DNA of 64,000 bases. Source: Acetivibrio alkalicellulosi. GTDB taxonomy: Bacteria; Bacillota; Clostridia; Acetivibrionales; Acetivibrionaceae. The position numbers and the translations under genes were made by a program. The DNA is taken from NCBI GenBank assembly GCA_008125075.1, contig VLTH01000002.1, positions 151,195-215,194 on the forward strand, read 5' to 3'. Shown here in pieces: positions 8,494 through 16,390 of the stretch. The notes beneath the pieces were generated by a model. It did no database searches. It worked only from the letters and a program-made list of their open reading frames with translations, and was not told the DNA's origin. How positions within the stretch are numbered: position 1 is the stretch's first letter; each line of letters opens with the position of its first letter.

Positions 8494-9627
8494 CTAAATT
8501 TTATTTAGTAATTCCTTTTTCTTTTGAATAAACTCTTCTTCTTTTAGTATCCCTTGATCTTTTAATTCTGCAAGTTCTTTTATTTGTTCAGTAATTGCTT
8601 TTGTACTTTCTGCTTTTTCAAGATCTGCAATAATGAGATTATCCTTTATTGCAGTCACTATTCTATATTGCTTTTGAGGAATGATATCTTCAAGCGTTTG
8701 ATAATCTTCATATTCTAAAAATATACTTTGTCTTTTTCCATAATCAAAGTAGTTTATAATTGTTTCTCGTGTGTCATGAGTAACTAACTCAGATTTTATT
8801 GAATCAACTTTTTTTCTACTTCCTACTACTGCACCCGCTTCACCAGCAATAACTCCACCAACAACAGCACCAATAACTGAAGATCCTCCTCCACCTCCTC
8901 CACAAATTTTATTTTCTCTGAATACTTCTCCTTGAAAATAGAAATACTCGATTTTATCGATACTAATACTTTTCTTAATGGCTTCAATTGTTGCATTTAT
9001 TAAATCATTTGGATTATATTTGATTTCTTCAATTAACGGAAATAAATTCAAGAAGTCTTTTTCATTCCATATATACCATTTTCCTGGCTTATATAGCTTT
9101 GTTTTACTTTTAATGGTTATAACTTTTGCATTTGAAGGTATCTTCAACTCATTCATTTTATTATCTAGTATCTCTCTACTGTACTGAATTATCTGTTGAT
9201 TCTCTTGATTAATATACGAACATAATACCTGATTACCCATAAGCCCTATTTCACTTTCTTTTTTGGTTATGTACACACTACTGCCAATCAAAATAACACC
9301 ACTTCCAATCCCTACAAGAGTTATTATTGCTTGTATTTCCTTACTATCATTAGACAATGCGAAACCATTTATAGTTCCGATAATAAACAAAGCAAAATCA
9401 ATTAAAAATAATACTACTGCTGTTTTATTCTTATTTAGTTCTTTGATATAATCTCTATTTATATTATGACTTTTATATCCACATTTACATATATGAATAT
9501 CTTTGAATACTACATCATGAGAATTTGTTAATAATTCTTTCTTAACTGCTTCAGTACGCTTACACTTTAGGCAAATAATCGCTAAATACGTCTTTGATTC
9601 TCCTAAATAACCAAAATCTTTCCCCAT
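8494..9627 (-). CDS. membrane protein with zinc ribbon, glycine zipper and SHOCT domain
   Basis: About 377 residues. In order: an N-terminal CLKC...CKCG zinc ribbon, two adjacent transmembrane helices (FLIDFALFIIGTINGFAL and IITLVGIGSGVILIGSSVYI), a cytoplasmic middle region, a GGGGGGSSVIGAVVGG glycine zipper that could insert in a membrane, and a C-terminal SHOCT motif (ELAELKDQGILKEEEF). SHOCT domains mediate oligomerisation. The start is ATG 9627, spaced 8 bases from AAAGGGG; an in-frame GTG nine bases earlier is less likely. No known function. It shares the ribbon-plus-glycine-zipper plan with the small gene at 11513-11710. Confidence 0.7.
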   Translation of the reverse strand: MGKDFGYLGESKTYLAIICLKCKRTEAVKKELLTNSHDVVFKDIHICKCGYKSHNINRDYIKELNKNKTAVVLFLIDFALFIIGTINGFALSNDSKEIQAIITLVGIGSGVILIGSSVYITKKESEIGLMGNQVLCSYINQENQQIIQYSREILDNKMNELKIPSNAKVITIKSKTKLYKPGKWYIWNEKDFLNLFPLIEEIKYNPNDLINATIEAIKKSISIDKIEYFYFQGEVFRENKICGGGGGGSSVIGAVVGGVIAGEAGAVVGSRKKVDSIKSELVTHDTRETIINYFDYGKRQSIFLEYEDYQTLEDIIPQKQYRIVTAIKDNLIIADLEKAESTKAITEQIKELAELKDQGILKEEEFIQKKKELLNKI

Positions 9628-9720
9628 TACTTCCACCCCTTTTACTCCTGCATTTCCATTTATTATATCAAAAAAACTACAAAAAAACTGCCTTATATTT
9701 ATTATTTTTTTTATTGTAAT

Positions 9721-10767
9721 TTAAAGTTTATGCTCTCCTGCAATAAGATATTTAGCATATTTACCCCAATGTTTAAGGTTGTTAATAGCTTCATTTACAT
9801 CATCTATATCTAACCAAAGAACATTATCCTTATCAAGCACTTGCATTTTAAAATTTCTCCCTCTCAATTTAACTCTACCTAATTGTTTTTCATCTATACA
9901 AAAATTAATAGTCTTATTACTAAGAACATTAAAAGTCAAATGCTCATTTAATTCTAAAGTATTCAAATATTCTTTTAGTTTTTCAATAAACAAGCTTTCT
10001 TCTTTATTAAAATCAGAAATTCTTTTTTCTTGCTCTCTTTTTATTTTTAAATCTCTTTCTTCTAAGATTTTTATACAATTTTTAAATACATCTGCTGTAG
10101 TTAAACAATCATCTAAAGCTCTATGACTATCTCTTTTTATACCAAAATAATTTTTTACAGTCACTAATTTTTTGTTTGATATTTCATTTGGGTTTATGGT
10201 TTCTTTAACTATCTGCAAAACATCAATAAATTTAATATTATCAATTATTAAATTGCTTCTGCCAAATGCTACATCTAAAAAACCTAAATCAAAATTTACA
10301 TTATAGCCTACTACAATCTGTCCATTAATCATATTAAAAATATGTTCTATAACTTCATGAATTTTCTTTTTATTTTTAACCATACCATTAGTTATATTAT
10401 TTACCCTTGTCGCTTCTAGTGGAATAGGTATTTCTGGATTTATTAATTCGTTATATGATTCAATTATATTTCCATCTTTATATTTAACAATTCCAATTTC
10501 AATAATTCGATCATTAATTTTACTTATTCCTGTTGTTTCTAAATCTATTATAATAAATTCAACAGGCATTTTTTTCACATGATATAATTGCTTGTAATTA
10601 TTAATACCTTTTATATTCGTAGGATAGTAATTATACTTTTTATTTTGTTTTATTGAAACAAACAAAATCACCGAAATTATTCCAAAAAACATAAATCCTT
10701 TTATATTACTATTTAGAAGACAACCAAAGCCTAGAAGTAACATTATTACTAGAAAAACAATCTTCAT
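9721..10767 (-). CDS. membrane-tethered DEDDh 3'-5' exonuclease (DnaQ/PolC epsilon-like)
   Basis: About 348 residues from the ATG that follows AAAGGAGAAG. Residues about 3-19 and 24-39 are two hydrophobic helices forming a membrane hairpin. Then comes a complete DEDDh exonuclease: IIDLETTG (about 73-80), the NVNFDLGFL motif II, and HRALDDCLTT motif III, with all acidic residues and the histidine present. The closest family match is the exonuclease domain of PolC/DnaQ proteins. A C-terminal about 100-residue extension (EHLTFNVLSNKTINFCIDE...) is unassigned. A membrane anchor is unusual for this nuclease family. Likely substrates are DNA or RNA 3' ends; the biological role is unknown. Confidence 0.8.
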   Translation of the reverse strand: MKIVFLVIMLLLGFGCLLNSNIKGFMFFGIISVILFVSIKQNKKYNYYPTNIKGINNYKQLYHVKKMPVEFIIIDLETTGISKINDRIIEIGIVKYKDGNIIESYNELINPEIPIPLEATRVNNITNGMVKNKKKIHEVIEHIFNMINGQIVVGYNVNFDLGFLDVAFGRSNLIIDNIKFIDVLQIVKETINPNEISNKKLVTVKNYFGIKRDSHRALDDCLTTADVFKNCIKILEERDLKIKREQEKRISDFNKEESLFIEKLKEYLNTLELNEHLTFNVLSNKTINFCIDEKQLGRVKLRGRNFKMQVLDKDNVLWLDIDDVNEAINNLKHWGKYAKYLIAGEHKL

Positions 10768-10867
10768 CAATAATCTTCTCCTTTTCGTCAACTTTATATT
10801 AAAGGTACATTCACATTTTTTTCTTCTTGTTGTTTCTATTTTATACTAGCATTAAATCCCTTTCATC

Positions 10868-10936
10868 TTAATCTTTATAAATTTCACTAATCTTAATTCC
10901 ACTAATTTCATCTTCAATTAAGAATTCCTCACTCAT
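10868..10936 (-). pseudogene. 22-codon coding remnant
   Basis: The frame reads KISISERENMSEEFLIEDE and then SGIKISEIYKD before TAA at 10868-10870. The frame stays open upstream of the ATG, so it looks like the end of a lost gene and not an independent peptide. No ribosome binding site is visible. The rest of 10768-11062 shows nothing else. Confidence 0.2.
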
Positions 10937-11062
10937 ATTCTCACGTTCAGATATTGATATTTTGTGATTTTTAATGTAAAGATTTTATATTGTAATTTGA
11001 CATTTATTATATCAAAAATGCAACAAAAAAACTACCTTTAATTTGGTAGTTTTAATTATTTC

Positions 11063-11335
11063 TTATTTAACTTTCAATAATTTAACATCATGCTTATCTA
11101 GAGTTTTCTTTATTTCCTCTTGTACTTCATATAACCTATTATAGCCATCCATTAACTGTCCATAACCATCCATTAATGAGTCTAGTTTAGCTCCATGTTC
11201 ATTTTCAATTCTAATAACATCTCTCTTTAATCCTTTTACATCTTCCTAAAGTCCACCTACATCTTTTTGAATTCCATTTATAGACTTATCCATACTATTT
11301 AATTTAACTAGTATTAATTTTAAAGTTTCTTCCAT
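11063..11335 (-). pseudogene. coiled-coil protein with an in-frame stop
   Basis: A strong ribosome site (AGGAGGGGAT) precedes ATG 11333-11335. The frame encodes MEETLKLILVKLNSMDKSI..., is interrupted by TAG at 11246-11248 after 29 codons, then continues in the same frame for about 60 codons to TAA 11063-11065, ending KHDVKLLKVK. The product would be about 90 residues of heptad-patterned helix with a repeated MDGY motif, as in small phage/ICE coiled-coil proteins. It is either a nonsense pseudogene or a sequence error. Confidence 0.55.
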
Positions 11336-11442
11336 GCTTATCCCCTCCTACAAAAATATTATATCACAAATGGAAAAAAGTATATATGTTTTTTTGACTG
11401 CTTTATAAATTGATATTATTAATATTTCTTTTTCATAAAAAT

Positions 11443-11483
11443 ATAAAAAAAGAAGCCGTACGCTAATTTCTTAGTGTAACAGC
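11443..11483 (-). terminator. terminator of the zinc-ribbon gene
   Basis: On the minus strand, GCTGTTACACTAA pairs with TTAGCGTACGGC across a GAAA loop (G-U pairs and one bulge). It is followed by TTCTTTTTTT. It lies 30 bases after the stop of the gene at 11513. Confidence 0.7.
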
Positions 11484-11512
11484 AACCCTTTTTTATATTA
11501 ATTTATCAGTGC

Positions 11513-11710
11513 TTAAGCCTTTCCAGCTTCCCACTTACTACCACATTTTAAGCAAGTAATCATTACCTTTTTACTTCCAACCAAACCACCTAATAAACCT
11601 ACTGGACCAAGTAATATACCACCTGCGGCTGCTTTACCTAAGCCAAAACCTTTATTTCCTGCCGTTATTTGATTTGAACCACATTTGGGACACTTAATTT
11701 CATCAGCCAT
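11513..11710 (-). CDS. small zinc-ribbon glycine-zipper protein
   Basis: 65 residues from MADEIKCPKCG. Two CxxC knuckles (CPKC near the N-terminus, CLKC near the C-terminus) flank a glycine-rich hydrophobic segment GLGKAAAGGILLGPVGLLGG. The start is the ATG with GAGGTGGG seven bases upstream; an in-frame ATG 12 bases earlier overlaps that site and is rejected. Small proteins of this plan are common and uncharacterised in Firmicutes. It is the last gene before the second cotJC break. Confidence 0.7.
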   Translation of the reverse strand: MADEIKCPKCGSNQITAGNKGFGLGKAAAGGILLGPVGLLGGLVGSKKVMITCLKCGSKWEAGKA

Positions 11711-11921
11711 ATTAATTCCCACCTCATATGTATATTTTTGTCTTACTTTATTTTAGTTTATCATATTTTGTCTGCATTGTAAACTTAGTTAAATTTATCA
11801 ATTTATCATCCTATACTAAATATTTAACAGTTTTCTTTTTTATTTATAGCTTCAATTTTTAATTATTGTCTTCATTCAAAACATATTATTTATAATTTAT
11901 TCGTCTTTTTGATAACTATAT

Positions 11922-12017
11922 ACCTACATCGTTTAGTATTGCTCTTGCCTGAGGTGTTACCATCGAAAACCTTTGGCTTAAATATCTTAATGAAGCTGCT
12001 AATTCACCATCCGGCCC
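11922..12017 (-). pseudogene. cotJC: cotJC, internal fragment (continuation beyond the inserted element)
   Basis: On the minus strand the frame reads GPDGELAASLRYLSQRFSM and then VTPQARAILNDVG. This is the internal part of the CotJC spore-coat catalase-like protein, which follows the N-terminal piece at 15241-15336. After GATGTAGGT the sequence leaves the family: ATA TAG gives a stop at 11916-11918, where intact CotJC continues with a Glu-Glu-x-x-His metal-site helix and about 140 more residues. No trace of that remainder is visible to the left within the window. The gene is therefore broken twice, once by the 3.2 kb element and again at 11922. Confidence 0.85.
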
Positions 12018-12023
12018 TCCCGA
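12009..12023. other. left attachment junction of the cotJC element
   Basis: In coding (minus) sense the junction reads TCG GGA GGG CCG GAT. Aligned in phase with the right junction (TAT GGT GGC CCC GAT), the shared letters are GG-GG-CC-GAT. A serine recombinase needs only a 2-base identical core, so GG, CC or GA/AT are the candidates. Confidence 0.65.
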
Positions 12024-12227
12024 TTTATTGTTTTTATATGTGTGCTTTTTTAGAAAAATTTATTAGACGTTCATAAATAATAAACTTATGAAACATCTTT
12101 AAATAAGCAGTTAGAAAGGAATTTATCAGTACGAGAACAAAATACATGATTTGAAGAAAAACCCTCCCTTTGTTATAAGGCAGAGCATAATAAATAGCCC
12201 ACTTTTAAAAATATTAATTTTAAGTTT

Positions 12228-13256
12228 TTATATCTTACATCTCATAACACATACTTTTTTTGAACCAATATCCTGACAATATTCTATACAATCATCATCT
12301 TGCCTGAAATTATCAAATGAGTATCCGTTTTCTATAATATATTCATAAATCTCTTTAGTAAACAAAATATCCCATGCCTCTTCATTTACATTAGGAAGCT
12401 TATGCATAAGTATCTCATTGAACAAGTTTCTTTGCTCATCAAATAATAAAACTCTAAAGTCCTCATTTTCTCTATATATTACATATGATGAACTAATCTT
12501 TACTATATCATCAATTTTAATTTTTCTTTCATCAGTTAATAAATTGTTTAGCTCTTTGTCAAGATATAGCATTTTATAGTTATTTAAGTGATTGGTCAGT
12601 TCTTTATAGCTCTTTGAATTTTGAAATTTTTTCAAGTCTATATTTAAGTATTCTGGCTGATTATTTCTAAACAATACTAAAGTAGCTTCTGTTTTATCTA
12701 CATACCATATCTCATTTGTATCAACATAAATAATATCTCCCTTTAAATTTTTCTCATTAAACATGGGAAAAACAAATGGCTGATCTTTATAAAATTTAAC
12801 GCACTTTAGAACAACCTGTTTAGCATTCTTTATTGTAATAGTACACGGTTCTCCTCCAATATCTTTATCAATAATAACAACTTTGCCAGTATCAGTGCAA
12901 TACATATAATTTATCTTACTTGAAACAATCAAGTCTCTCTTTTGAATGTCTAAAATTTTCTCCAGCCTTCTTAGTTTGTGATTTTTAAGGTACTGAATCA
13001 AATTAACTTTTACCCCAGGATTTTGCTGAAAATTACCAGCTAATCTATATTTCAGGTTTTTTGAAAACTCTGTTATCTTTTGCTTACTTCTTTCATATTG
13101 AATGGTTGAAACCTTTGAGGATATTATATCCATTAATCCTTTTATACCTTCACTTACTTCTTTACTCACTACTCCTTCTTTCTTTTTTTCTATTGTCTTT
13201 GGTGATCTGGATCTAAACTCCTCTGGTAATAAGTTTATGTCTTTCTTATTACCCAT
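12228..13256 (-). CDS. unknown passenger gene of the cotJC element
   Basis: 342 residues, basic N-terminus, no signal peptide or membrane segment. It opens with MGNKKDINLLPEEFRS; INLLPEE recalls the start of PilN-like proteins, but the rest does not fit that family. About 100-342 alternates beta and helix, with a short DRY-free, catalytic-motif-free pattern. The C-terminus has four cysteines (CIEYC...VCVMRC). It diverges from the recombinase, with 289 bases between 13256 and the next ORF that must hold both promoters. I do not recognise it. As the only cargo of a minimal element it could serve maintenance, excision control or host benefit. Confidence 0.6.
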   Translation of the reverse strand: MGNKKDINLLPEEFRSRSPKTIEKKKEGVVSKEVSEGIKGLMDIISSKVSTIQYERSKQKITEFSKNLKYRLAGNFQQNPGVKVNLIQYLKNHKLRRLEKILDIQKRDLIVSSKINYMYCTDTGKVVIIDKDIGGEPCTITIKNAKQVVLKCVKFYKDQPFVFPMFNEKNLKGDIIYVDTNEIWYVDKTEATLVLFRNNQPEYLNIDLKKFQNSKSYKELTNHLNNYKMLYLDKELNNLLTDERKIKIDDIVKISSSYVIYRENEDFRVLLFDEQRNLFNEILMHKLPNVNEEAWDILFTKEIYEYIIENGYSFDNFRQDDDCIEYCQDIGSKKVCVMRCKI

Positions 13257-13545
13257 AAAAAATCACTCCTTTTTTTAAAAAATAAGTCAATTAAGATAAT
13301 ATAGCCTTTACAAAATAAAACATTACTTAAATAAATATACCTTATTTCACAACTTGTCAAGTTAAATATTTACCATTAACCCTTTAAATAAACTTTTATT
13401 TCTTTGTTTTATCAGTACTTTTCATCATTTCCTAAAATTTTTGTAACAAATATGAACTAATATTTATTATCCTATTGTTATTGTACAAACATTATATGAA
13501 TATTATATTATATAACGCCACATTAATCAATTGAGGTTGGGAAAT

Positions 13546-13650
13546 ATGTCAAGAATCGAAATTTTAAAAGAAATAATTGAGATATTGCTGAAAAAAGCCC
13601 TGTCAGAGCTAGAAACACCTAAAGAAAGGGGAAATAAAAATAATGTATGA
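13546..13650 (+). CDS. 34-residue ORF overlapping the recombinase start
   Basis: ATG at 13546 follows GAGGTTGGG. The frame encodes MSRIEILKEIIEILLKKAL and SELETPKERGNKNNV, with an amphipathic first half, and ends at TGA 13648-13650. It overlaps the recombinase ATG (13643) in ATGTATGA, the layout of translational coupling. It could be a leader peptide that sets recombinase translation, or a small accessory protein such as a directionality factor. No homologue is known to me. Confidence 0.45.
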   Translation: MSRIEILKEIIEILLKKALSELETPKERGNKNNV

Positions 13651-15229
13651 CAAAATAAATTATATTCCACCTCTTGTGAGTTGTAACAAATTAAAAACTT
13701 ATATAGACCATCATGAAACCATTGGAAAGACTGGACTTGATGTTGGTGGCTATATAAGAGTATCTACTAAAAAAGAAGCTCAATTAACATCTATAGAAAA
13801 CCAAAAAAAAATTTTAATTGACTGGGCAAAAATAAATAATTATAATATTGTAAAATTTTACACTGATGTTAAAAGTGGCTCATTTACATATCTTAGAAAT
13901 GAAATGCAGCAGCTTAAGGAGGACATTAATAAAGGAGTCCTAAAAGGAATTGTAGCTAAAGAAATAGCAAGAACATCTAGAGATATAATGGACATATTAG
14001 AGCTAAAAAGATTTCTTGAAAACAAAGGTGCCTTTTTTATATCATTAAAAGAAAATTATGATAGCAGGTGTGATGATGATGAGTTTTTACTTATTATTTA
14101 TGCCGGCTTGGCCCAAAAAGAACGAAAGACAACTGCTGGTAGAGTTAAAGTCACTCAAATGCTTAAAGCACGAGAGGGAAAAACTAATGTGGCCTCTCCT
14201 GCTTATGGCTATAAACTATCCCAGGACAAGCAATATCTTGTTGTTGATGAAGAAAACTCAAAGATTTATAAATTAATCGTTGAAAAATTTCTTGAAGGCT
14301 GGGGTCAATTAAAAATATGCAAGTGGCTAAATTCACAAGAAATTCCCCCAAAGCGAGTTAAACACTGGCATACCAATTCAATAAGAGCAATACTTACAAA
14401 TCCCGTTTACCTTGGTATTACAATCTATAATGCTACAACTCTAATAAGGGATAGTTGTGGAAAGCAAAAAAGACTTGTTCGTCCACAAAAAGAATGGATT
14501 GTACGTTATGATACTCATCCGCCTCTTATATCACATAAAGATTATTACAAAGTTCAGGAGATAATATCTGAGCGCAAAAATAAAGCGTCTAAAGAGTGGA
14601 GTGGTCCAAAAAAGTACCTTCTATCAGGAATTTTATATTGCAGTATTTGTAATAGTAAAATTTATGGTATAAAACAATCCTCTACTAAAAATAAAACTTT
14701 TTATTACTATGTACATCATGACAGACATGGAATATGCCAAACAAAAACCAAGTACTGGAATATGAAAAAAGTAGATGAAATTATACTTACAAAGATAAAG
14801 GATTTTTTTAATGATACGGGGTTAATTAAAAAAATAATCTCAGAAAAGTATAACCTCTATAATAAATGTACTGATAATAAAAAGATAATAGAACTAAACA
14901 CAAGTCTTCAATCGACAGTTATTGCAATAAAAAAACAGCAGGAAGCATATGAGAAAGATATTATTTCTATTGACGAATATAATCTTCGTCTAAAAGATTT
15001 AAGAGAAGAAAAAAAGAACCTTATTAAAGAAATTGAACTGTTAAATATAAAGCATCAAAAAAACTCTAATACAGATAAAATCCTTGAATCTATTAATAAT
15101 AAAATTATTAATAGCCTTGAAAATTTAGATAGGGCAGATTACTCATTACAGGAGATGATTGTATTAAAACTCATAAAACGCATATATATAAGCAATGATT
15201 ACTCGTTAGAAATTGAATATACATATTAA
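13643..15229 (+). CDS. large serine recombinase (site-specific integrase of the element)
   Basis: 528 residues. The N-terminal resolvase domain contains GGYIRVSTKKEA with the nucleophilic serine at about residue 41, then AKEIARTSRDIMDILELKRFL and QKERKTTAGRVK. Next come the recombinase domain (GYKLSQDKQYLVVDEE, NSIRAILTNPVYLG), a zinc ribbon with CSIC at about 333-336 and a second cysteine near 364, and a long C-terminal coiled coil. This is the full domain order of phage and skin-type integrases. The start is the ATG within the 34-codon ORF's end, after AAAGGGGAAAT. It should catalyse integration into cotJC and, with a partner or developmental signal, excision. Confidence 0.92.
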   Translation: MYDKINYIPPLVSCNKLKTYIDHHETIGKTGLDVGGYIRVSTKKEAQLTSIENQKKILIDWAKINNYNIVKFYTDVKSGSFTYLRNEMQQLKEDINKGVLKGIVAKEIARTSRDIMDILELKRFLENKGAFFISLKENYDSRCDDDEFLLIIYAGLAQKERKTTAGRVKVTQMLKAREGKTNVASPAYGYKLSQDKQYLVVDEENSKIYKLIVEKFLEGWGQLKICKWLNSQEIPPKRVKHWHTNSIRAILTNPVYLGITIYNATTLIRDSCGKQKRLVRPQKEWIVRYDTHPPLISHKDYYKVQEIISERKNKASKEWSGPKKYLLSGILYCSICNSKIYGIKQSSTKNKTFYYYVHHDRHGICQTKTKYWNMKKVDEIILTKIKDFFNDTGLIKKIISEKYNLYNKCTDNKKIIELNTSLQSTVIAIKKQQEAYEKDIISIDEYNLRLKDLREEKKNLIKEIELLNIKHQKNSNTDKILESINNKIINSLENLDRADYSLQEMIVLKLIKRIYISNDYSLEIEYTY

Positions 15230-15235
15230 AACATT

Positions 15236-15250
15236 AAATCGGGGCCACCA
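15236..15250. other. right attachment junction of the cotJC element
   Basis: In coding (minus) sense cotJC reads TAT GGT GGC CCC and then leaves into the element as GAT TTA ATG TTT TAA. The in-phase overlap with the left junction is GG-GG-CC-GAT, spanning 15238-15249. The recombinase stop is at 15227-15229. Confidence 0.65.
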
Positions 15251-15336
15251 TATTGTGTTATTATAAACTTTGCCATTTTAGGATTAGGATTTTTTATTTT
15301 TACCGGATACTCAAGTTTTTTTTCATATACCCACAC
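15241..15336 (-). pseudogene. cotJC: cotJC, 5' fragment
   Basis: GTG at 15334-15336 follows GGAGAGGAGAG and lies 3 bases after the cotJB stop. The frame reads MWVYEKKLEYPVKI, then KNPNPKMAKFIITQYGGP, the conserved CotJC N-terminus. It then runs into the element and stops after five more codons at 15226-15228. CotJC is a manganese-catalase-like spore coat protein of about 190 residues made in the mother cell with CotJA and CotJB. As it stands, only 32 native residues can be made. The continuation is at 11922-12017. Confidence 0.92.
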
Positions 15337-15339
15337 TTA

Positions 15340-15618
15340 CTATCTCTCCTCTCCTGCAAGACTAAAATTAAAGCTATAATGCCATGGCCATGGATCATTT
15401 ATCCATTGCCATGGATACTGACTACAAGACCTGAAAGAACATAGAGGCCCATACAATCTCTCATAGGTGCTTTTAAGCATATTTGATTGTGTTACTATAG
15501 TATTGTACCTCATTAGTGCTTCCCTATCATTTGGATGTGTATCTAAATAAAGTTGAAGATCCACAGCCATAAAATCAATTGCTGTCAATTGTTTTAGCAA
15601 CTCTTGCCTATTGTACAT
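15340..15618 (-). CDS. cotJB: spore coat protein CotJB
   Basis: 92 residues, matching CotJB in length and pattern: LLKQLTAIDFMAVDLQLYLD, HPNDREALMRYN, YGPLCSF. It ends in a tryptophan/proline-rich tail (YPWQWINDPWPWHY). It is an inner-coat protein assembled with CotJA and CotJC in the mother cell during sporulation. The start follows AAAGGAGGAGAA. It lies between cotJA (18 bases upstream) and the interrupted cotJC (3 bases downstream), so the operon order is intact up to the insertion. Confidence 0.93.
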   Translation of the reverse strand: MYNRQELLKQLTAIDFMAVDLQLYLDTHPNDREALMRYNTIVTQSNMLKSTYERLYGPLCSFRSCSQYPWQWINDPWPWHYSFNFSLAGEER

Positions 15619-15636
15619 ATTTTTCTCCTCCTTTCA

Positions 15637-15960
15637 TTATGTCCTAGGTGGCTTATAAAACTTATCCACTCCTTTGTATGGACTATAGAGCTCTGGAAAG
15701 GCCGTTCCCTTTTCTAGTGCTTCAATAGGGGAATAAACACTGCACATCTTTTGAAATGGAACATACGCTCTTGCAAGCCTGACATTTCTTAAAACAGTTT
15801 CCTGAGGTATACAAGGCATACCGTGCATAGAGTAGACTTGTGGCATTTCATACATGCTAGGCATTTGGTGCATGCTTCTGTCATTTTGCACTTCATCTAC
15901 TACTTCTTCAATGTCTGCATTTTCTAAAATATCTTTTTCATATTCTAAATTTTCTGCCAT
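15637..15960 (-). CDS. cotJA: spore coat-associated protein CotJA
   Basis: 107 residues. The C-terminal about 60 carry the CotJA core: LARAYVPFQKMCSVYSPIEALEKGTAFPELYSPY. The N-terminal part has a methionine/tyrosine-rich run (HQMPSMYEMPQVYSMHGMP) that varies between species. AGGAGG sits nine bases upstream of ATG. It is the first gene of the cotJ operon, which in Bacillus is read by the mother-cell factor sigma-E. An R1 repeat begins 26 bases upstream of its start, so the promoter lies in or beyond that repeat. Confidence 0.92.
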   Translation of the reverse strand: MAENLEYEKDILENADIEEVVDEVQNDRSMHQMPSMYEMPQVYSMHGMPCIPQETVLRNVRLARAYVPFQKMCSVYSPIEALEKGTAFPELYSPYKGVDKFYKPPRT

Positions 15961-15985
15961 GGTTACAGTCCTCCTAATATTACTT

Positions 15986-16094
15986 TTAGGAATGCTGAGA
16001 ATATAGCCGCTACTGCTCTATTTAACTACAGCACTTATTAGATGACAAATAGGCCGTTAGTGAAAAGTAGAAGTAATGTTTCAGGCATCCCTAA
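15986..16094. repeat. R1 dispersed repeat (MITE-like), upstream of cotJA
   Basis: Inverted termini TTAGGAATGCTGAGAATAT and AATGTTTCAGGCATCCCTAA enclose an AT-rich middle with GTGAAAAGTAGAAGT before the right end. It shares termini with copies at 25889, 31012, 35730, 37274, 39606, 51978 and 63089. The following 16095-16323 has no gene. It contains a decayed AAGTCTTTCCCTTTTCTA stretch like that found inside other R1 copies. Confidence 0.7.
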
Positions 16095-16323
16095 CAGTTG
16101 TTTTATAGCTATTAACTATAAAATCACCGTTATCTACTATACATAATATTATGGATAATAAGAAATAGTTACAAAAACTCTCCACTTCGATTTTAAGTCT
16201 TTCCCTTTTCTATATAACTTCTAGTGAACTGTTTTAGCTACCGCAGATTTTCATATAGAGATCCTACTCAACCTAAAGGAGTTGATATTTTTTATGTGAA
16301 GATATAAGTGGAATCTTAGAATA

Positions 16324-16355
16324 ATAAAAAAGAAGGGTCATCAAGCCCCCCTCTT
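16324..16355 (-). terminator. terminator of tagO
   Basis: On the minus strand AAGAGGG pairs with CCCTTCTT around a GGGCTTGATGA loop and is followed by TTTTTT. It lies 35 bases after the tagO stop. Confidence 0.65.
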
Positions 16356-16390
16356 ATAAGTCTATAACTTTGTTCTAAGACTTTTTACTA

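Larger units (their letters stand above)
12012..15243. mobile_element. 3.2 kb serine-recombinase element inserted in cotJC
   Basis: The element is bounded by the two halves of cotJC. The recombinase stop lies 8 bases from the right junction, the usual position of an integrase beside its attachment site. Contents: an unknown minus-strand gene, a 34-codon ORF and a large serine recombinase. There is no transposase, and I see no terminal inverted repeats. Joining the flanking codons (TAT GGT GGC CC + G GAT GGT GAA) restores Tyr-Gly-Gly-Pro-Asp-Gly-Glu in frame, which defines the ends to within a few bases. Elements in sporulation genes that excise in the mother cell (skin in sigK, SP-beta in spsM) are known. 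Excision here is inferred and not shown. Confidence 0.85.

Noticed and set aside
12228-12270. PilN identity for the element's cargo gene
   Set aside because: Only the INLLPEE start matches; there is no transmembrane helix or PilN fold pattern afterwards.
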